Shown here piece by piece: positions 45,221 to 56,597 of a stretch of DNA of 64,000 nucleotides. Origin of the DNA: Cubamyces lactineus (lineage: Eukaryota; Basidiomycota; Agaricomycetes; Polyporales; Polyporaceae); assembly GCA_022376465.1 (NCBI GenBank), contig JACDTU010000003.1:1798001-1862000 (forward strand), given 5' to 3'. The first letter of the stretch is position 1, and every line of letters starts with the position of its first letter. Below the pieces are notes generated by a model. It worked only from the letters and a program-made list of their open reading frames with translations, did not search any database and was not told where the DNA came from. The translations under genes and the position numbers were made by a program.

Positions 45221-48200
45221 CTAGTCCTTGCGCGCGGATTTCGCCTTTTCCGCGGCATGCGGGTCGATGGGGAGCACCTTCTTAGCAAAGCCGTTGGAAG
45301 GGCCACTGGCGGTCGCATAACGATCACGGATAAGCTTGGGTCGCTTCGAGTGCTGGGGCGCAGGCTCGTTCGCAGGGGGAGCGTCAGGCGCGTCCCGCTC
45401 GCGTTCTGCAAGGCGAAGTTGGTTAGCTTATAATTCGTGGCAAGTAGGATCTGGCGCCGAAGCTCACCTGACAGGGTGCGTTTTCTGCTCCCGTCCCGGC
45501 CGTCATCCCTCGACGCCTCAACCTTCCTATCCGCCGAGGGTGCTTGCGGAGGCGGACGCGCGTCCCTATCCGCAGGCCCAGAGATGCGGGAGCGAAGACT
45601 GCCACCCTCGGGCACAGTGCCGTTTTGGCTGCCACTGGAAGGCCCGGTGGGCGGCGCGTGAGGGGGCTGGTCTCTCTTCCATTCCCTGTCCCGCCCTGGT
45701 CCGTCACCCTTACGTGCAGAATCCCCTGCTGCGGTCATCGCCCGGGGCGCAGAGGGAGTGGAGGGAGGCAGCGACTTGGCCGACGCCGGGCCCTCAGGGA
45801 TGCGTTTGTCACCCAGCTGTGCGCGGAGCTTAGCCAGGATTCTCTTGAGCGAGGAGAGATCGCTACCCACCTTGGTGTCCACGGTGAGGCCCTTTCCATC
45901 CCCTTCGCCCTCGCGATCCTTTCTCCGACGATCAGAGTCGCGCCCGCGGTCGTGGCCATCCTTGTCAGAAGAGCGGCGACTTCTGTCTTCGTGATGGCTC
46001 TCCTTGCGAGACGAACGCTTTGAGGAACGATCAGCCTATCAACCTTTCAGCGATGTGTGGGGAAATATCTCGCGATCCGACTGACCTCGTCGTCGGCACC
46101 TCTGCGCCGCTTCCCAAGGGAATCATCGTGTTGACCTCTGCGGTCCCGCCCTGTCTCCGGCCTGCTGGGCAACCCACGATCGTCGGTTGCAGTGCGGTCG
46201 CGATCGCGGTCCTTCTCATCGCGACGATGACGGTCCCGATCTCTGTCGCGATCCCGCTCGCGTTCGCGTTCTCTGTGACTGTCCCGGTCACGGTGGTCGC
46301 GATCCCGTTCACGATCCCGGTCCTTGTCACGACCCCGTCGGTCTCGATCACCATGCCGGTCACGGCCTCTGTCTCTGTCGTCACCGTCGCGGTCGGTGTC
46401 GCGGGTTCTGCGCTCGCCGCGCGTGCTCTCGCGGCGTGAGGATTCACGTTCACGCTTGCCTTCAGACTTATCGGCGGAGCCAGTCTCACGAGCCGAGCGA
46501 CGGTCACCGCTCGCCCTGGAATCTTGACTTGGGGGCCTCGTACCGGGTCGGCTCGTAGGCGAGGGTGAACGGCGGCGAGGTGAGGGTGCTGGTGGGGCCG
46601 CTGCTTGACCGCGAGGCTCAGTAGGCGGCTGAGACGGGCGCTCATCTCCCCTGTCCCGCTTGGCGGTTTCTCTAAGCTCCTGGGCGGACATAGTCTGACT
46701 GGGCGTGCTCGGAGGCGGCATGGCCTGTTGTGGTTCCAAGCGCTGGGGTCGTTGGTCGAGCGAGTTCAATGCTGCACGGGGTGAGCTAGGGATTGGCTTG
46801 TTCGCTGCAGCAAGACGAGCGGCCATGGGCTGATTGGGCGTTGGAGGACGAGACGTCCTTGCGGAATCATTGAGGGAAGAAGGGATCGCCGAGGGGCCCT
46901 TCGGGGCGGACGGTACGTTAAGATTGTCTCGGTTACCTTGTTGAGGGGCAGGCTGGTCAATGTCCATAGCGTCGGGTTTGGGTGTACCGTTCGAATTGGC
47001 GCCCGTGTCTGAGGGCCTGTTCTCTGGCCTGACTCTCTTGACAACTTCAGGCCTCGGTACGCTGCAGCGATGTTTGAGATGTTTAGGGATATGTCGCATA
47101 GCTCGAATGTTGTATGGCACTGACCTGTCTACAACTAACTTCATGGAGTTGGGCGTTCCAGAGCGTTCTCCTGGAGCGGGAGACGCGACTCCTGGGGGCA
47201 CTGTCGCCGCTTGAGTCTTCGGTGCCGTTGGTGCCGTTGGTGGAGGACCACGACGGGGCTCCGAGGGCGGTTGCGTTGTGCCATTGGGTGCTGAGGGAGC
47301 GCCATTGACGGGTTTCTCGTTTGAAGAAGGAGCTGGTGTAGGGGCAGACGGCGTTCCAGCCTTGGAGGCAGGAGGGACCACCTACATTGTAGCACACGGG
47401 CATCAGTTTTGATACATACTGACGCTAAACCACTTACAATAGGGATTGGATGAGGAGCAGCCCAGATCGGCTCACGTTTCTTCAGGCTCGCATAGTAACT
47501 GACAATTGATGTCAATGAGATACATCGAAGATTTTGGTACATGCATGGTAACTCACGCTCGGCCAAGGATCTTGAGGTCGCCACGTTCCTCCTTTTCCAG
47601 GAACCTCTCGATCGCCCTAGCAAGGTTCGCACCGCCAAACTCGTTGATGGCGGCGATTGGGAAGACGGGAAGAATTTCCTTCAGGACAATGATAGCGTTG
47701 TAGATGTGCATGAACTCTCCAGTCTCAATGCACTCCACGAGCGACTGCGACAGAAGATCGATCAATTTCAACATATACAACAGCCATGTAGCATGAACAC
47801 CAACCTTGTAGAGTTTACGATGCCACTTCCGCACGACTTGCTTGAAGTCAGCCCATGTGATGAGATCCTCCTGAGCAATGACGGGCTTGGGCGTCAGAGG
47901 CCAACGTAGCTGAAGACCAGGCAAAAACACGGTGTTGCCACCGCTCTTTGTCCTATTCTCCTGCAGGAAAAGCTGTTCGTCTTGGAACCACTTCGAAATA
48001 TCGGTCAAGATGCCCAACAAGAAACGACCTGGCAACTGTATGTCAACGAAACTCATGAACGCGGCCAGACTTCAACTCACCGTAGTTCCGCGCCTCGTAC
48101 TCGCTGCACGAGAATATCACAACCTTGACATGGTCTCCGAGTAGCTACACCAACAACGTCATTAACTCCAAGCAAGGACGAGAACAGTTGTCCCGGGCTA

Positions 48201-51200
48201 ACCTTGTCGTAACACATGAGAGTAGAGAATCCTGGCGTGCCCTGCGTATGAATCACCTTGATGAACTGTGCGCAGAAGTCCGCGTCCATAGGCGAGATCA
48301 GGCATCTTGGCTGCAAACAGTATTCGATGATGGCAGAAGCCAACGTAGCAGCCTTGGGGTCTAAACAACTCGTTCAGTAAACGTCAACACGTAGGGCAGG
48401 AGTTTACTCACTATGAGAGAACCAGTGCTGCTTCTCACGTGCCAGACGCTTGATCGTGAAGGCGCGCGCCGCTGTCTGCTCCTTGAGTTCCTGGCTGAGT
48501 GCATTGACAATGGTATTGATCCTGTTCCTCTTCTCGCGGTGCGAATTTGCGGTCGCACGCCTCACGCGATCGGACGACCGGTCTGCAGCGGTATACAGCG
48601 AATCTTCGTGACGGCTCAAACTACGCAGCGTCGCGCACTCCTCATCGTACTTCGCCGCGGGAGGCGAGAGGTCGTAGGTCGACATCTGCCAGAAGGTGAG
48701 GTAGAACCCAGCGCCGATGACTTCGGAAGCGTTGCCCGGTGCAATCTTCTTGATCTCATCGAGGTATGGAAGGAGTTCCGGGAGCCAGGGGGTCTGTGTA
48801 TAATGTCCTTTACTGCGTGTTCTGAGCCTTGGAGAGGAGCTGCAACGTACCTCTGGCGGTGACGCAGGTGCTACTGCTACCGTTACGGCTGCTTCCGATG
48901 TCTCCATTGAAATATCCATCTGTTGACCCTCCGGTGCGGAGGGCTTGCCTTCGCCTGGCGTCTCACCATTTGTGGCGGGGGCCTCCCCTCCCGTGCCAGG
49001 GTTGGGCGAAGCAACACGAGAAGCGCTGATATTAGGCTCGCGTTTGGCTGTAAGAGCTGCCTTGAGACGCTTTTCCGCCTCCTCGCTCGCGACCCGCTCC
49101 TTCTCCTGTTGGGCGAGGGCGGCAGCCTTCGCGAGGATCAGTACCATTTCGGCTGATTAATGAGTAGTGAACATACCAGCAATGCTCTGTTCATGATAGG
49201 CCGATAGATCTGCATGCAGATGGGCGCGCAGATTCCATACTTCTCATTGAGCTCCGAGAGCGCCGGAACAACCTTCTGAGAATATTCTTCCGGAGTGATC
49301 ACGGTAGGCGTGGTAAGCAGCTCTAAGTATTGCAGGAGCACGCCGTGCGTCTAGAAGGGATCAGACATGGGTCAATTCGAGCGATGTCCACGCGCGTAGT
49401 CAATATGGACCTACCGTGTCGAACAAGCTCGCCAAAGATTTCAAGTAGGCATCTTGGGTCCGGAATACACATGCCTGGCGTTGTTGAGCAACCTGGATGA
49501 GGAGTGGGAGAGCCAACGACGAATCGAGCAGAGCTTTTCCCAGGCGCTGGGGACCCTTGAGTATCACGTCACCAGGATCCTGTCGCGCACCACGAGTGCT
49601 AGAAGCAACAGCCTCGATACGGAGAGTCGGCCCACCAGCCATCGCGGCGATTTGTGAGTCGGACAAGCTGGGCAAAGGCTGGATGCCGGCCATCTTCCAA
49701 ATGAGCTCGCGGAAGACGACGATCTCCGTCGTTTGGCCGTTGTGCAGCTGGTGGACGATATAGGTAAGCAAAGGCGTCAAGTCCGCGCTGTAGCGCCGGA
49801 AGAGCATTCCAGTGAAGGATGCCAAGCCTAGCAAAAGTAGTTAGCCAAGGATAAGCACGTCTCACATCGATACTTACTTTGCAACCAGTCGGAAGTGTTG
49901 ACACCGTCGTCCTTGACCCTATCCTTGTGCGGGTTCGCCAGAGCGTCCAAGATGATGTACACCAAGACATCGAAGCCCATGATGGTCACGTAGTTCAGGG
50001 CCTGGATGACGACACCAGCTAGGTTGTCGTACGCCATGATCTGGTTCACCGCGTTCGTGAAGAAGATGCAAGGATTGGAGTGTGCGAGCTTCGCCACCGT
50101 ACCCGAAAGCGTGTCGATCGTGTTGTGCGAAAGCCTTCGCATGATGCCCTTCGACTCTCTGTCCGTCTGGACCTGGCGCACTCGAAGCTCGGGATGAGAC
50201 TTGTATGTGCTCGCCTTCCACTCGCCATAGAGCTGCCATCGGAGGGTCGTCTCGAATTGTCGGACAATATTCCATACTTCGACCGTGCACACCGCATTGC
50301 CGCGGATGAGCGGGAGAGCAGGCAGGAGGTAGAGGCGGATAACCTTGAACCAGAACTTCCTGACGGGATGTTCCGGGTCCGGGGTGCCGACCGGCCTCTT
50401 CGTTTCGGGGTCGATGGTGATCTACGACAATAGAACCATTCAGTCTGATAATAGGGACAGGCCAAGTTACGAATGGACTTACGGTAGTTAGCATATGGTG
50501 ACGGCCCAGCCGCAGGAACTTTGTCAAGAATGCAGGGTCACGCGACACATGCAGCCCAATGAAGCGCATCAACGGCTCAAGCACGTCGATGAGGTCATCA
50601 TAAGAAGTGCACATAGGGACTCGCCGCACCCAGTCCGGGAAGAAGAACACGAATTCAACCGTACTCGTACACGGCGGTGTAGGCGCCCATAGAGTGAGAT
50701 GCGGTCTACGCTCAGGAGCCGGAACGACACCCGCGGCGCCGTACCTTGCTCGGGGCTTAGTGAAGCTAGCAGTCTTGTCCCTGGCCGTCACTGTTGACTC
50801 GTACAGTGGGGTGATCGAATGCTTCAAGACACGGATAACCAGGTCGGCAATCTCAGGATACGCGTCCACCATCCACGGGAACTTGGACAAGATCGCAATC
50901 GCAGGCCGGAGAGCTCCCACAGCGAGCAAGGCATTGAGCAAACCCAATTTCTGATTCGGCGCCTCTTTCTTAACCTCCGGCTTTGGCTCGGGTGCAGCGG
51001 CCGGCTTGGGTTTTGAATTTGACGGTCCTCCAGACTCCAGCGGGGCGGCCATCGCAAGCTGGCTGATCTTGGCACCAGCTATGCGAGCCTCGATGTTGTC
51101 CAGATAGGCTTTGTGGAGGTTCGGCATTTCGTCATCCGCCGGGCCAACCTACAGTTAGGTTTGTTTGAGTCACTTTACGCACAAAATCTGTGTAAGTCTC

Positions 51201-52608
51201 TTACATGAGGATACAAGTCTTCGAGTCGTAGGAAACCCTCGCGGATAAGAAGAGCTGTCATGAGAAACAGGTTTTGCGGGGTGCTCTCCGAGACCTCAAG
51301 GGACTAGGCATGGTCAACATAAATGCATTACCCTAGCAGTCATTCACCAACCTGATAATATCTGAACTTGAAGCCGAGCACCTGGGCCAAAACTCGGGCA
51401 TTACTGCTATCAACATCGTCCAAGCGGGCGCCTGCCTGCGCCTCAGCGATCTTGAGTACCTCCATGAGGCTCTTGCCCCTGTACTGCGCTGGATCAGGCT
51501 CAACAGCCATATCCTCCTGCTTGACATCATGCGTGCGGTTGCCCCAGGGAGAGAACGATAGCAGAGCGATGAAGAAGCTGTGGTGTGTAGCCAGGTGGAC
51601 AGAGAAGACATCAAGGATGATATCCAACACCCTGTTAGGATCCAGATCGAAGTAACCAATGAGGCCTAGAGTCCGCTCCCATGTGGGACGGGCGCGAGCT
51701 TCGATCGCTTCAAGGGGTTCTGTGGGATGTCCTGTCGAAGCGGAATGAGCGGGTCCTAGACTACTCGTCAGCTCTGCTGTGAGCTTGCTGTAGCCTTCGG
51801 ACTCTTCGCGAAGGAGGTTGAACTTGTTCTGTTTGTAGCTACGGTAGCAATGAGGTCAGGTCAGTGAACGGGCACGACGTCACTCACAAGAGTCCTGTAC
51901 GAGTTCTGATCTCCTTTCTCTCGAAAGCCAACTTATCCGCAATCAGACCCACGTTCGCCACCAAAGCGAGGTCGAGACGTTCCCTGCAAATGTCAGGGTC
52001 GAGGACTCCAATGGACTGTGGCATACGACGTCAAGTCAAAGACATACAGCGTAACTGCTGCATAATACGCACCAGGAGCCTCTTCACTACAGTCTCAATA
52101 GTAGACTTGTCAGACTCGGCGTTGGCTTTTGCCTTCAGTACCTGGTCGACTGTGGCAGGCGACACCGTGCCCTCCTCAGCCGCACTCCCCGCATTCTTCG
52201 CATCTCCGACGATCTCCTCCAGCTCTGAGTCTATAGTCCAGATGACGTCGACGAGGATCTCCCCAAACGCAACAACGTTCGGACTCTTCTCCGAGGGCGC
52301 AGAAGAGGACGGCAGATGATCCAGTACGGACTGGACGAACCCGACCACCGCGTCCACAGACAGCCTCTTCTTGACCGGCCAAGAAAGCAGCGTCGAGGAC
52401 AGCAGAGCATGATAGACCGTCGTCAGCGTCGCGTTCGCATCCGCGTCGTACGGGTTAGAATGGGGGCCGGTCACTAGTTTGCGACTGCCGCCACAACGTC
52501 AGGGATCGTCGCGAAAGGAAGACATGGCTCGTAACACACGCACCATTCCGCATCTCCGCCGCTCTCCCAATCCAGCAAGCATCTTTGCGTCGTATCTAGT
52601 ATATCCAT
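45221..52608 (-). CDS. THO2: THO complex subunit Tho2
   Basis: The scaffold subunit of the THO complex, coupling transcription to mRNP packaging and export and limiting R-loops. The start ATG at 52606-52608 gives [18 protein letters not shown], spliced into [17 protein letters not shown]. Conserved helical segments follow: [67 protein letters not shown], and the family signature [20 protein letters not shown] with [13 protein letters not shown]. Many introns of 50-65 nt split the gene. The C-terminal third (45221-47380) is low-complexity: a Pro/Ser/Ala-rich part and then an Arg-Asp/Arg-Glu dipeptide tail, ending EKAKSARKD. Basic tails are known to bind nucleic acid in Tho2. The conserved body is normal in order; I cannot fix every exon border in the tail. 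Confidence 0.93.
46180..46480 (-). repeat. RD/RE dipeptide-coding low-complexity tract
   Basis: About 300 bp within THO2 coding for alternating Arg with Asp or Glu. The DNA is an imperfect run of six-base units (CGxGAx type on the minus strand). The plus strand of the same tract reads as a false hydrophobic protein. Confidence 0.75.
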
Positions 52609-53710
52609 GCAGAGTAGAGGGAGAAACGAGGGGATAACGGAAGAGGTGAGTACAAGGAGAACGGTACGGTGCTCTGGCCGCCAAGCCTCCAGTGTGGCGG
52701 CGGCGAGAGGTGTTGTAGCGTATTTGGCTACCGGGACTTACTAGGCGCCCATACTGTAGATCAACAGAGACGCCCGCCGAAAGTGCGAAGTCCTGACCAC
52801 ATCGCCCACTTTGCTCTTGCTATGATGACGGTGTTGGCGTCCAAAGTATGACGATATTCCAGTACCAAATAGCATCGCAGTACATCCCCGAGTACACCAC
52901 TCCAGCGTCTTGTCACAGGTACAGTAGCAGGCCAAGACATACCATTCATTGCTCTTCCGTTCCCTGCCGCGACGAGGGTGAGCGGCCCCGCGCGCCGTTC
53001 CTTGTTCTCACAACGTCTGCATTCAAAGTGGATACCGCATGAACGATTCGGAGACGGAACCTCTCTCTCAAGCCAGGCCCTGCCTTTGTACATCCGTACC
53101 TGGCACGACCCCCCGGAGCGCGGTTCGCTCATGTTCATCATCATGTGAGTCTAGATTCCTTCCCCTGCGAGATGCGCGATAGCACACGGATATTGAGGGC
53201 ATCTGCAGCGTGGCCGAAGCCTCTCCATCCGCGCGAGCGAAGCGTACGGCATGTTGTAGCCTTCTGTCATGAGAGCCGTCACATGGGCGACATAATCCCG
53301 CACATTCAGCTCTCTGATGCTCGATAGCATACGCGCTCCCGCACAATGCGACGAGCTTGGGGGATTCGTGTAGTGATCCCCGGAGGCTCCATACCGGGGA
53401 CGCTCCTCCGAAAACGTACACCGGTCCCTGGAATGCCACTGGCTCTGCGAGATTCCCGACGCGATCAGGGAAACATGCCTGCATCCTCATTCAGCACATC
53501 CGCTGCACTGGGACATCACCCGAGGTTTCTGGGCTTTGCGACATTGTCGTCATCGCGAATTCTTGCACGTCGGCCATGCTATCTCCCTTGATTCACGTTC
53601 TTGCAGACAGGCCCTCTGACCTAGGTATAAAGCCCACGGGGCGTGATGTAGGGAGAAGCGAGGTTTCTGCCCTCTCCGCACCAAGTTGTTCCTCATAGCC
53701 TGCGTGAGAC
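52609..53710. other. Region without a confident gene; weak minus-strand candidate inside
   Basis: It includes the THO2 promoter. On the minus strand an ATG at 53577 opens MADVQEFAMTTMSQSPETSG, and further left (about 53150-53340) a proteinlike segment reads MLSSIRELNVRDYVAHVTAL, then MTEGYNMPYASLARMERL, followed in a shifted frame by GHAADALNIRVLSRISQGKE and a stop. A decayed or mis-spliced small gene at about 53150-53577 is possible. I could not find splice sites that join the parts cleanly, and I recognise no family. Confidence 0.25.
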
Positions 53711-55190
53711 ATGGTTCCTCTCTCCGCACTCACCCTCCTCCTTGGCTGCGTTTCGACTCTGGCTGCGCCGGCTGCCGAGCCAGTGACGAGCCTCAGCGAT
53801 GCCATGGTGTCGAAGGTCAAGACCAATATGAAGCAGATCGCCACTCACAGGTGCGACGCCCTGCATATACCCGTAATGCAATTCAGCCAACGATCAGGCA
53901 GCTGGGAGATAGGAACGGCTTTAGAGGCACTGACCGAGTTTGAGTGGCCTTCGTTATCAGTGTTCGGAGGCTCTCTCCCGCCGCCTGTCAAGCTGCACTC
54001 TAGTGACGCAGCGGACGTCATTCAGTGGGCCACCAAGTGAGCCTCCATGCGTTCTGGACATTGTGCGGTAGTTGATACCCTGCCAAGGATTGTGAAAGCC
54101 AAGAACCCGAATGCCCTACCATTGATCGATGGTGATGGGGCCGTGGGGGACCCCGCCAGTGAGTGCCACTGCTCTCTGCAACGAGTCCATGTATTAAATC
54201 ACTCAGGTATCGGAACTGCGGTCCTGTTGACCAACTGGACTCGGACGGACCGGAGCGACCATGAGTTCTCCACGGCCGCCGGGCACCAACTCACATACTT
54301 GCTAGACGTTGCGCCGCGTACCTCCGATGGCGCCATCTCGCACCGTGCAGATCAAGTCCAGCTCTGGTACGCGGCCCGCTTCCCACATTATGTCAAACCC
54401 ACGTCTGACCGGGTGTTAATGACGCAGGGCGGACTTTGTGTACATGGCGCCTCCGTTCATCGCCTACTTTGGCGCACTCAAGGGCGGCAGCGGGGGCTTA
54501 AGTTTGCTGGAGATCGCGTACAAGCAGTGCAAGCTCTACCGCCAGTACCTGCGCGATTCCAGCGGGCTGTGGCAACATATCGTTCTGGGATCCGGACAGG
54601 ACCACCACCACTGGGCCACCGGTACGTCTTACATCCTGCTAGTTTAGGGTTCGCCACTGACAGTGCTTGCAGGCAATGCATGGGCAGCTGCAGGCATGCT
54701 CAGGGTGCTCGAGACGATCCATCACTCGAAGCTCGCGTCTCAAATGAAGAGTGAGCAGGCGGACCTCACGTCATGGATCAACGAGATTGTGAGCGCGTCC
54801 TGGAAGCACCAGGTATGTCGTTTCCTCCCTCTTGTCTACCTCACTCTCACGTTTTACGGTCGCACCCAGCATACGAACGGCACGCTTTACAACTATATTG
54901 ACGACAGTTCCTCGTTCGCGGACTCGTCTTCGACGGCGCTTCTGGCTTCGGTGACGTACCGGATGGCGACCCTGACCGGCGACAGCAGCCATATCTCTGC
55001 TGCGAACAAGGCATACAACCTCATCAAATCAAGTGTAGACTCGAACGGGTGGCTGCGCAATACCGTGGACCCCGAGACATTCAACACGCCGTCCAAGCCA
55101 GGCAGCCACAGTCCCGAAGGCCAAGCATTCGTAGTCCTTCTGCAGTCGGCCTATCGCGACTACCACCAAGCGCTGGCATCGAAAAAGTGA
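53711..55190 (+). CDS. Secreted six-hairpin glycosidase, GH88/GH105-like
   Basis: A predicted extracellular unsaturated-uronyl hydrolase-like enzyme acting on pectin- or glucuronan-type breakdown products. The N-terminus MVPLSALTLLLGCVSTLAAP is a clear signal peptide. After the first intron, SSWEIGTALEALTE matches the start of the alpha/alpha barrel. LTYLLDVAPRTSDGAISHRA leads to QLWADFVYMAPPFIAYFGAL, whose Asp sits where the catalytic acid of GH105 lies. GLWQHIVLGSGQDHHHWATG and NAWAAAGMLRVLETI are strong family hallmarks. The end is RDYHQALASKK at 55190. About six introns. Specificity cannot be read from the sequence. Family assignment is good at clan level, less so for exact GH number. Confidence 0.85.
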
Positions 55191-55665
55191 TGAAGACGAA
55201 GCTGTGGGTAACAGTCATCATGATGATCACAGGTGGTTGCTCTTGTTGTACATGTAGTATGGACGGTGAGAATGAAACGCGACGGCTCGGACATTTTACG
55301 TCCACCGCCACCGTCTTGCAATATGACAGCGCGCGTTCTAGTTGTGCATTGCGCTTGGGAGGATTGCAAATGGCTCAAATTGACGAGGGGTGTCTGGGAG
55401 AGACGAATTCGCCTGCGTTTGTGGCACGCACTGAGATCTGGACAGGGGATCGGCCGCAGTAAAGGGGAAGTGAGCCAATCAGAGGGCCTGATGCGCTGAG
55501 TCAGCTGAAACGCGATACCGGATAGGGAAGGGGAAGGGAGCTCGAGACGGTTGAAGAGGAACTTGAAGAGACGCTGGCTGCTCTTGGACTCGAGCCAGTC
55601 AGTCAGTCGCAACGGTTGCCCCGCGTACTGGAGTGCCTCTACGGCCGTCCTGCTCGTAGAGCACG
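55191..55665. other. Intergenic, about 0.5 kb
   Basis: Holds the glycosidase 3' UTR and the upstream region of the next small gene. Nothing else is seen. Confidence 0.4.
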
Positions 55666-56174
55666 ATGTCTCCCCTCATCCTCCTCTCCTTTCTCGCGTC
55701 CCTCCTTCTCTGCTGCCTCTGCTTTCCCTCGGTGTGGTCATCGATTACCGGCGGAGATGAGTTCCTCGATGCACATGAAGCTGGCCTCGCGGTCGTCGCG
55801 TCTCGTGAGTCTCTCCACCGCCCTCCTCGAGGCTCCGTGCCGACCGCCGTACGCTTTTCCTGCGTGCTCTCCTCTCGATATAGGCACACCTTTCCGCGAG
55901 TCCGGCCCTCCTGCGTGCATGGCCAAGCTCATCATGCTCAGGCACAAGGTCAGCCCCCCTTTCCTCTCCCCTGCGAAGTTGTCCCGCGCAGAGAGCACCC
56001 ACACGCGTTTGTCCGTCCTTTTCTGTGCAGATCCAGCAGGACAACACGAAGCGGCGAAACAGCATGAACCACGCCCGTCGGGCTGCACGCACGTTCAACG
56101 TATCACCCGCTCGCACATCGCGCAACGTCCCATGGGTTCGCTTCGGGCGGGCGTATGGCAAGCAAAATTACTGA
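55666..56174 (+). CDS. Small secreted or single-pass hypothetical protein
   Basis: Three exons with consensus splice sites give about 115 residues. The start MSPLILLSFLASLLLCCLCF is a strong signal peptide or anchor. A short acidic part (GGDEFLDAHEAGLAVVAS) follows, then, after an intron ending ATATAG, RTPFRESGPPACMAKLIM. The last exon reads IQQDNTKRRNSMNHARRAAR and ends FGRAYGKQNY, so the C-terminus is strongly basic. I know no family. Conserved frame across both introns and a clean stop support a real gene. Small secreted proteins of this kind are common in wood-decay and plant-associated basidiomycetes. Function is unknown. Confidence 0.5.
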
Positions 56175-56597
56175 TTGTATACCACCACGTACCACATTAC
56201 TACTACATGGCGCTGCTAGGGTTCCATCTGTATACCCGGAGAATCTAATACCTGTTGGCTGTTGTTGCACTATCATCTTTCGAGAGTCGACCGAGCTGCT
56301 CTCTCAGCCTCTCTGTTGTCCCGCCCGAGTGAGCCCGTATCTGTCTGGGCGCCGGCGCGCTGTACCCAGGCCTATTCAGACGGGTTCTTCTATAGAGTCC
56401 GAACGTGATGCTTAACGTCACTGCTTTCCCACAACGCTTCCCAGCGTAAAAGACTACGAGCCAACATAACGAGTCAAAATAGTACACATGTGTATTCCAA
56501 TACAGCTACATACAGAGTTACATATCGACATAGTAGTGGTGCATAGAGCAGTAGGACTGCAAAGAGGTATCACAGATGGTAGGACTGTGTCCACAAC
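56175..56597. other. Convergent 3' intergenic region
   Basis: About 420 bp between the small gene and MRC1. No further gene or repeat is seen. Confidence 0.4.

Noticed and set aside
46020..46439. A plus-strand hydrophobic protein resembling a membrane protein
   Set aside because: It is antisense to the Arg-Asp/Arg-Glu tract of THO2; reversed RD/RE codons give Val, Ser, Thr and Pro. Not a gene.
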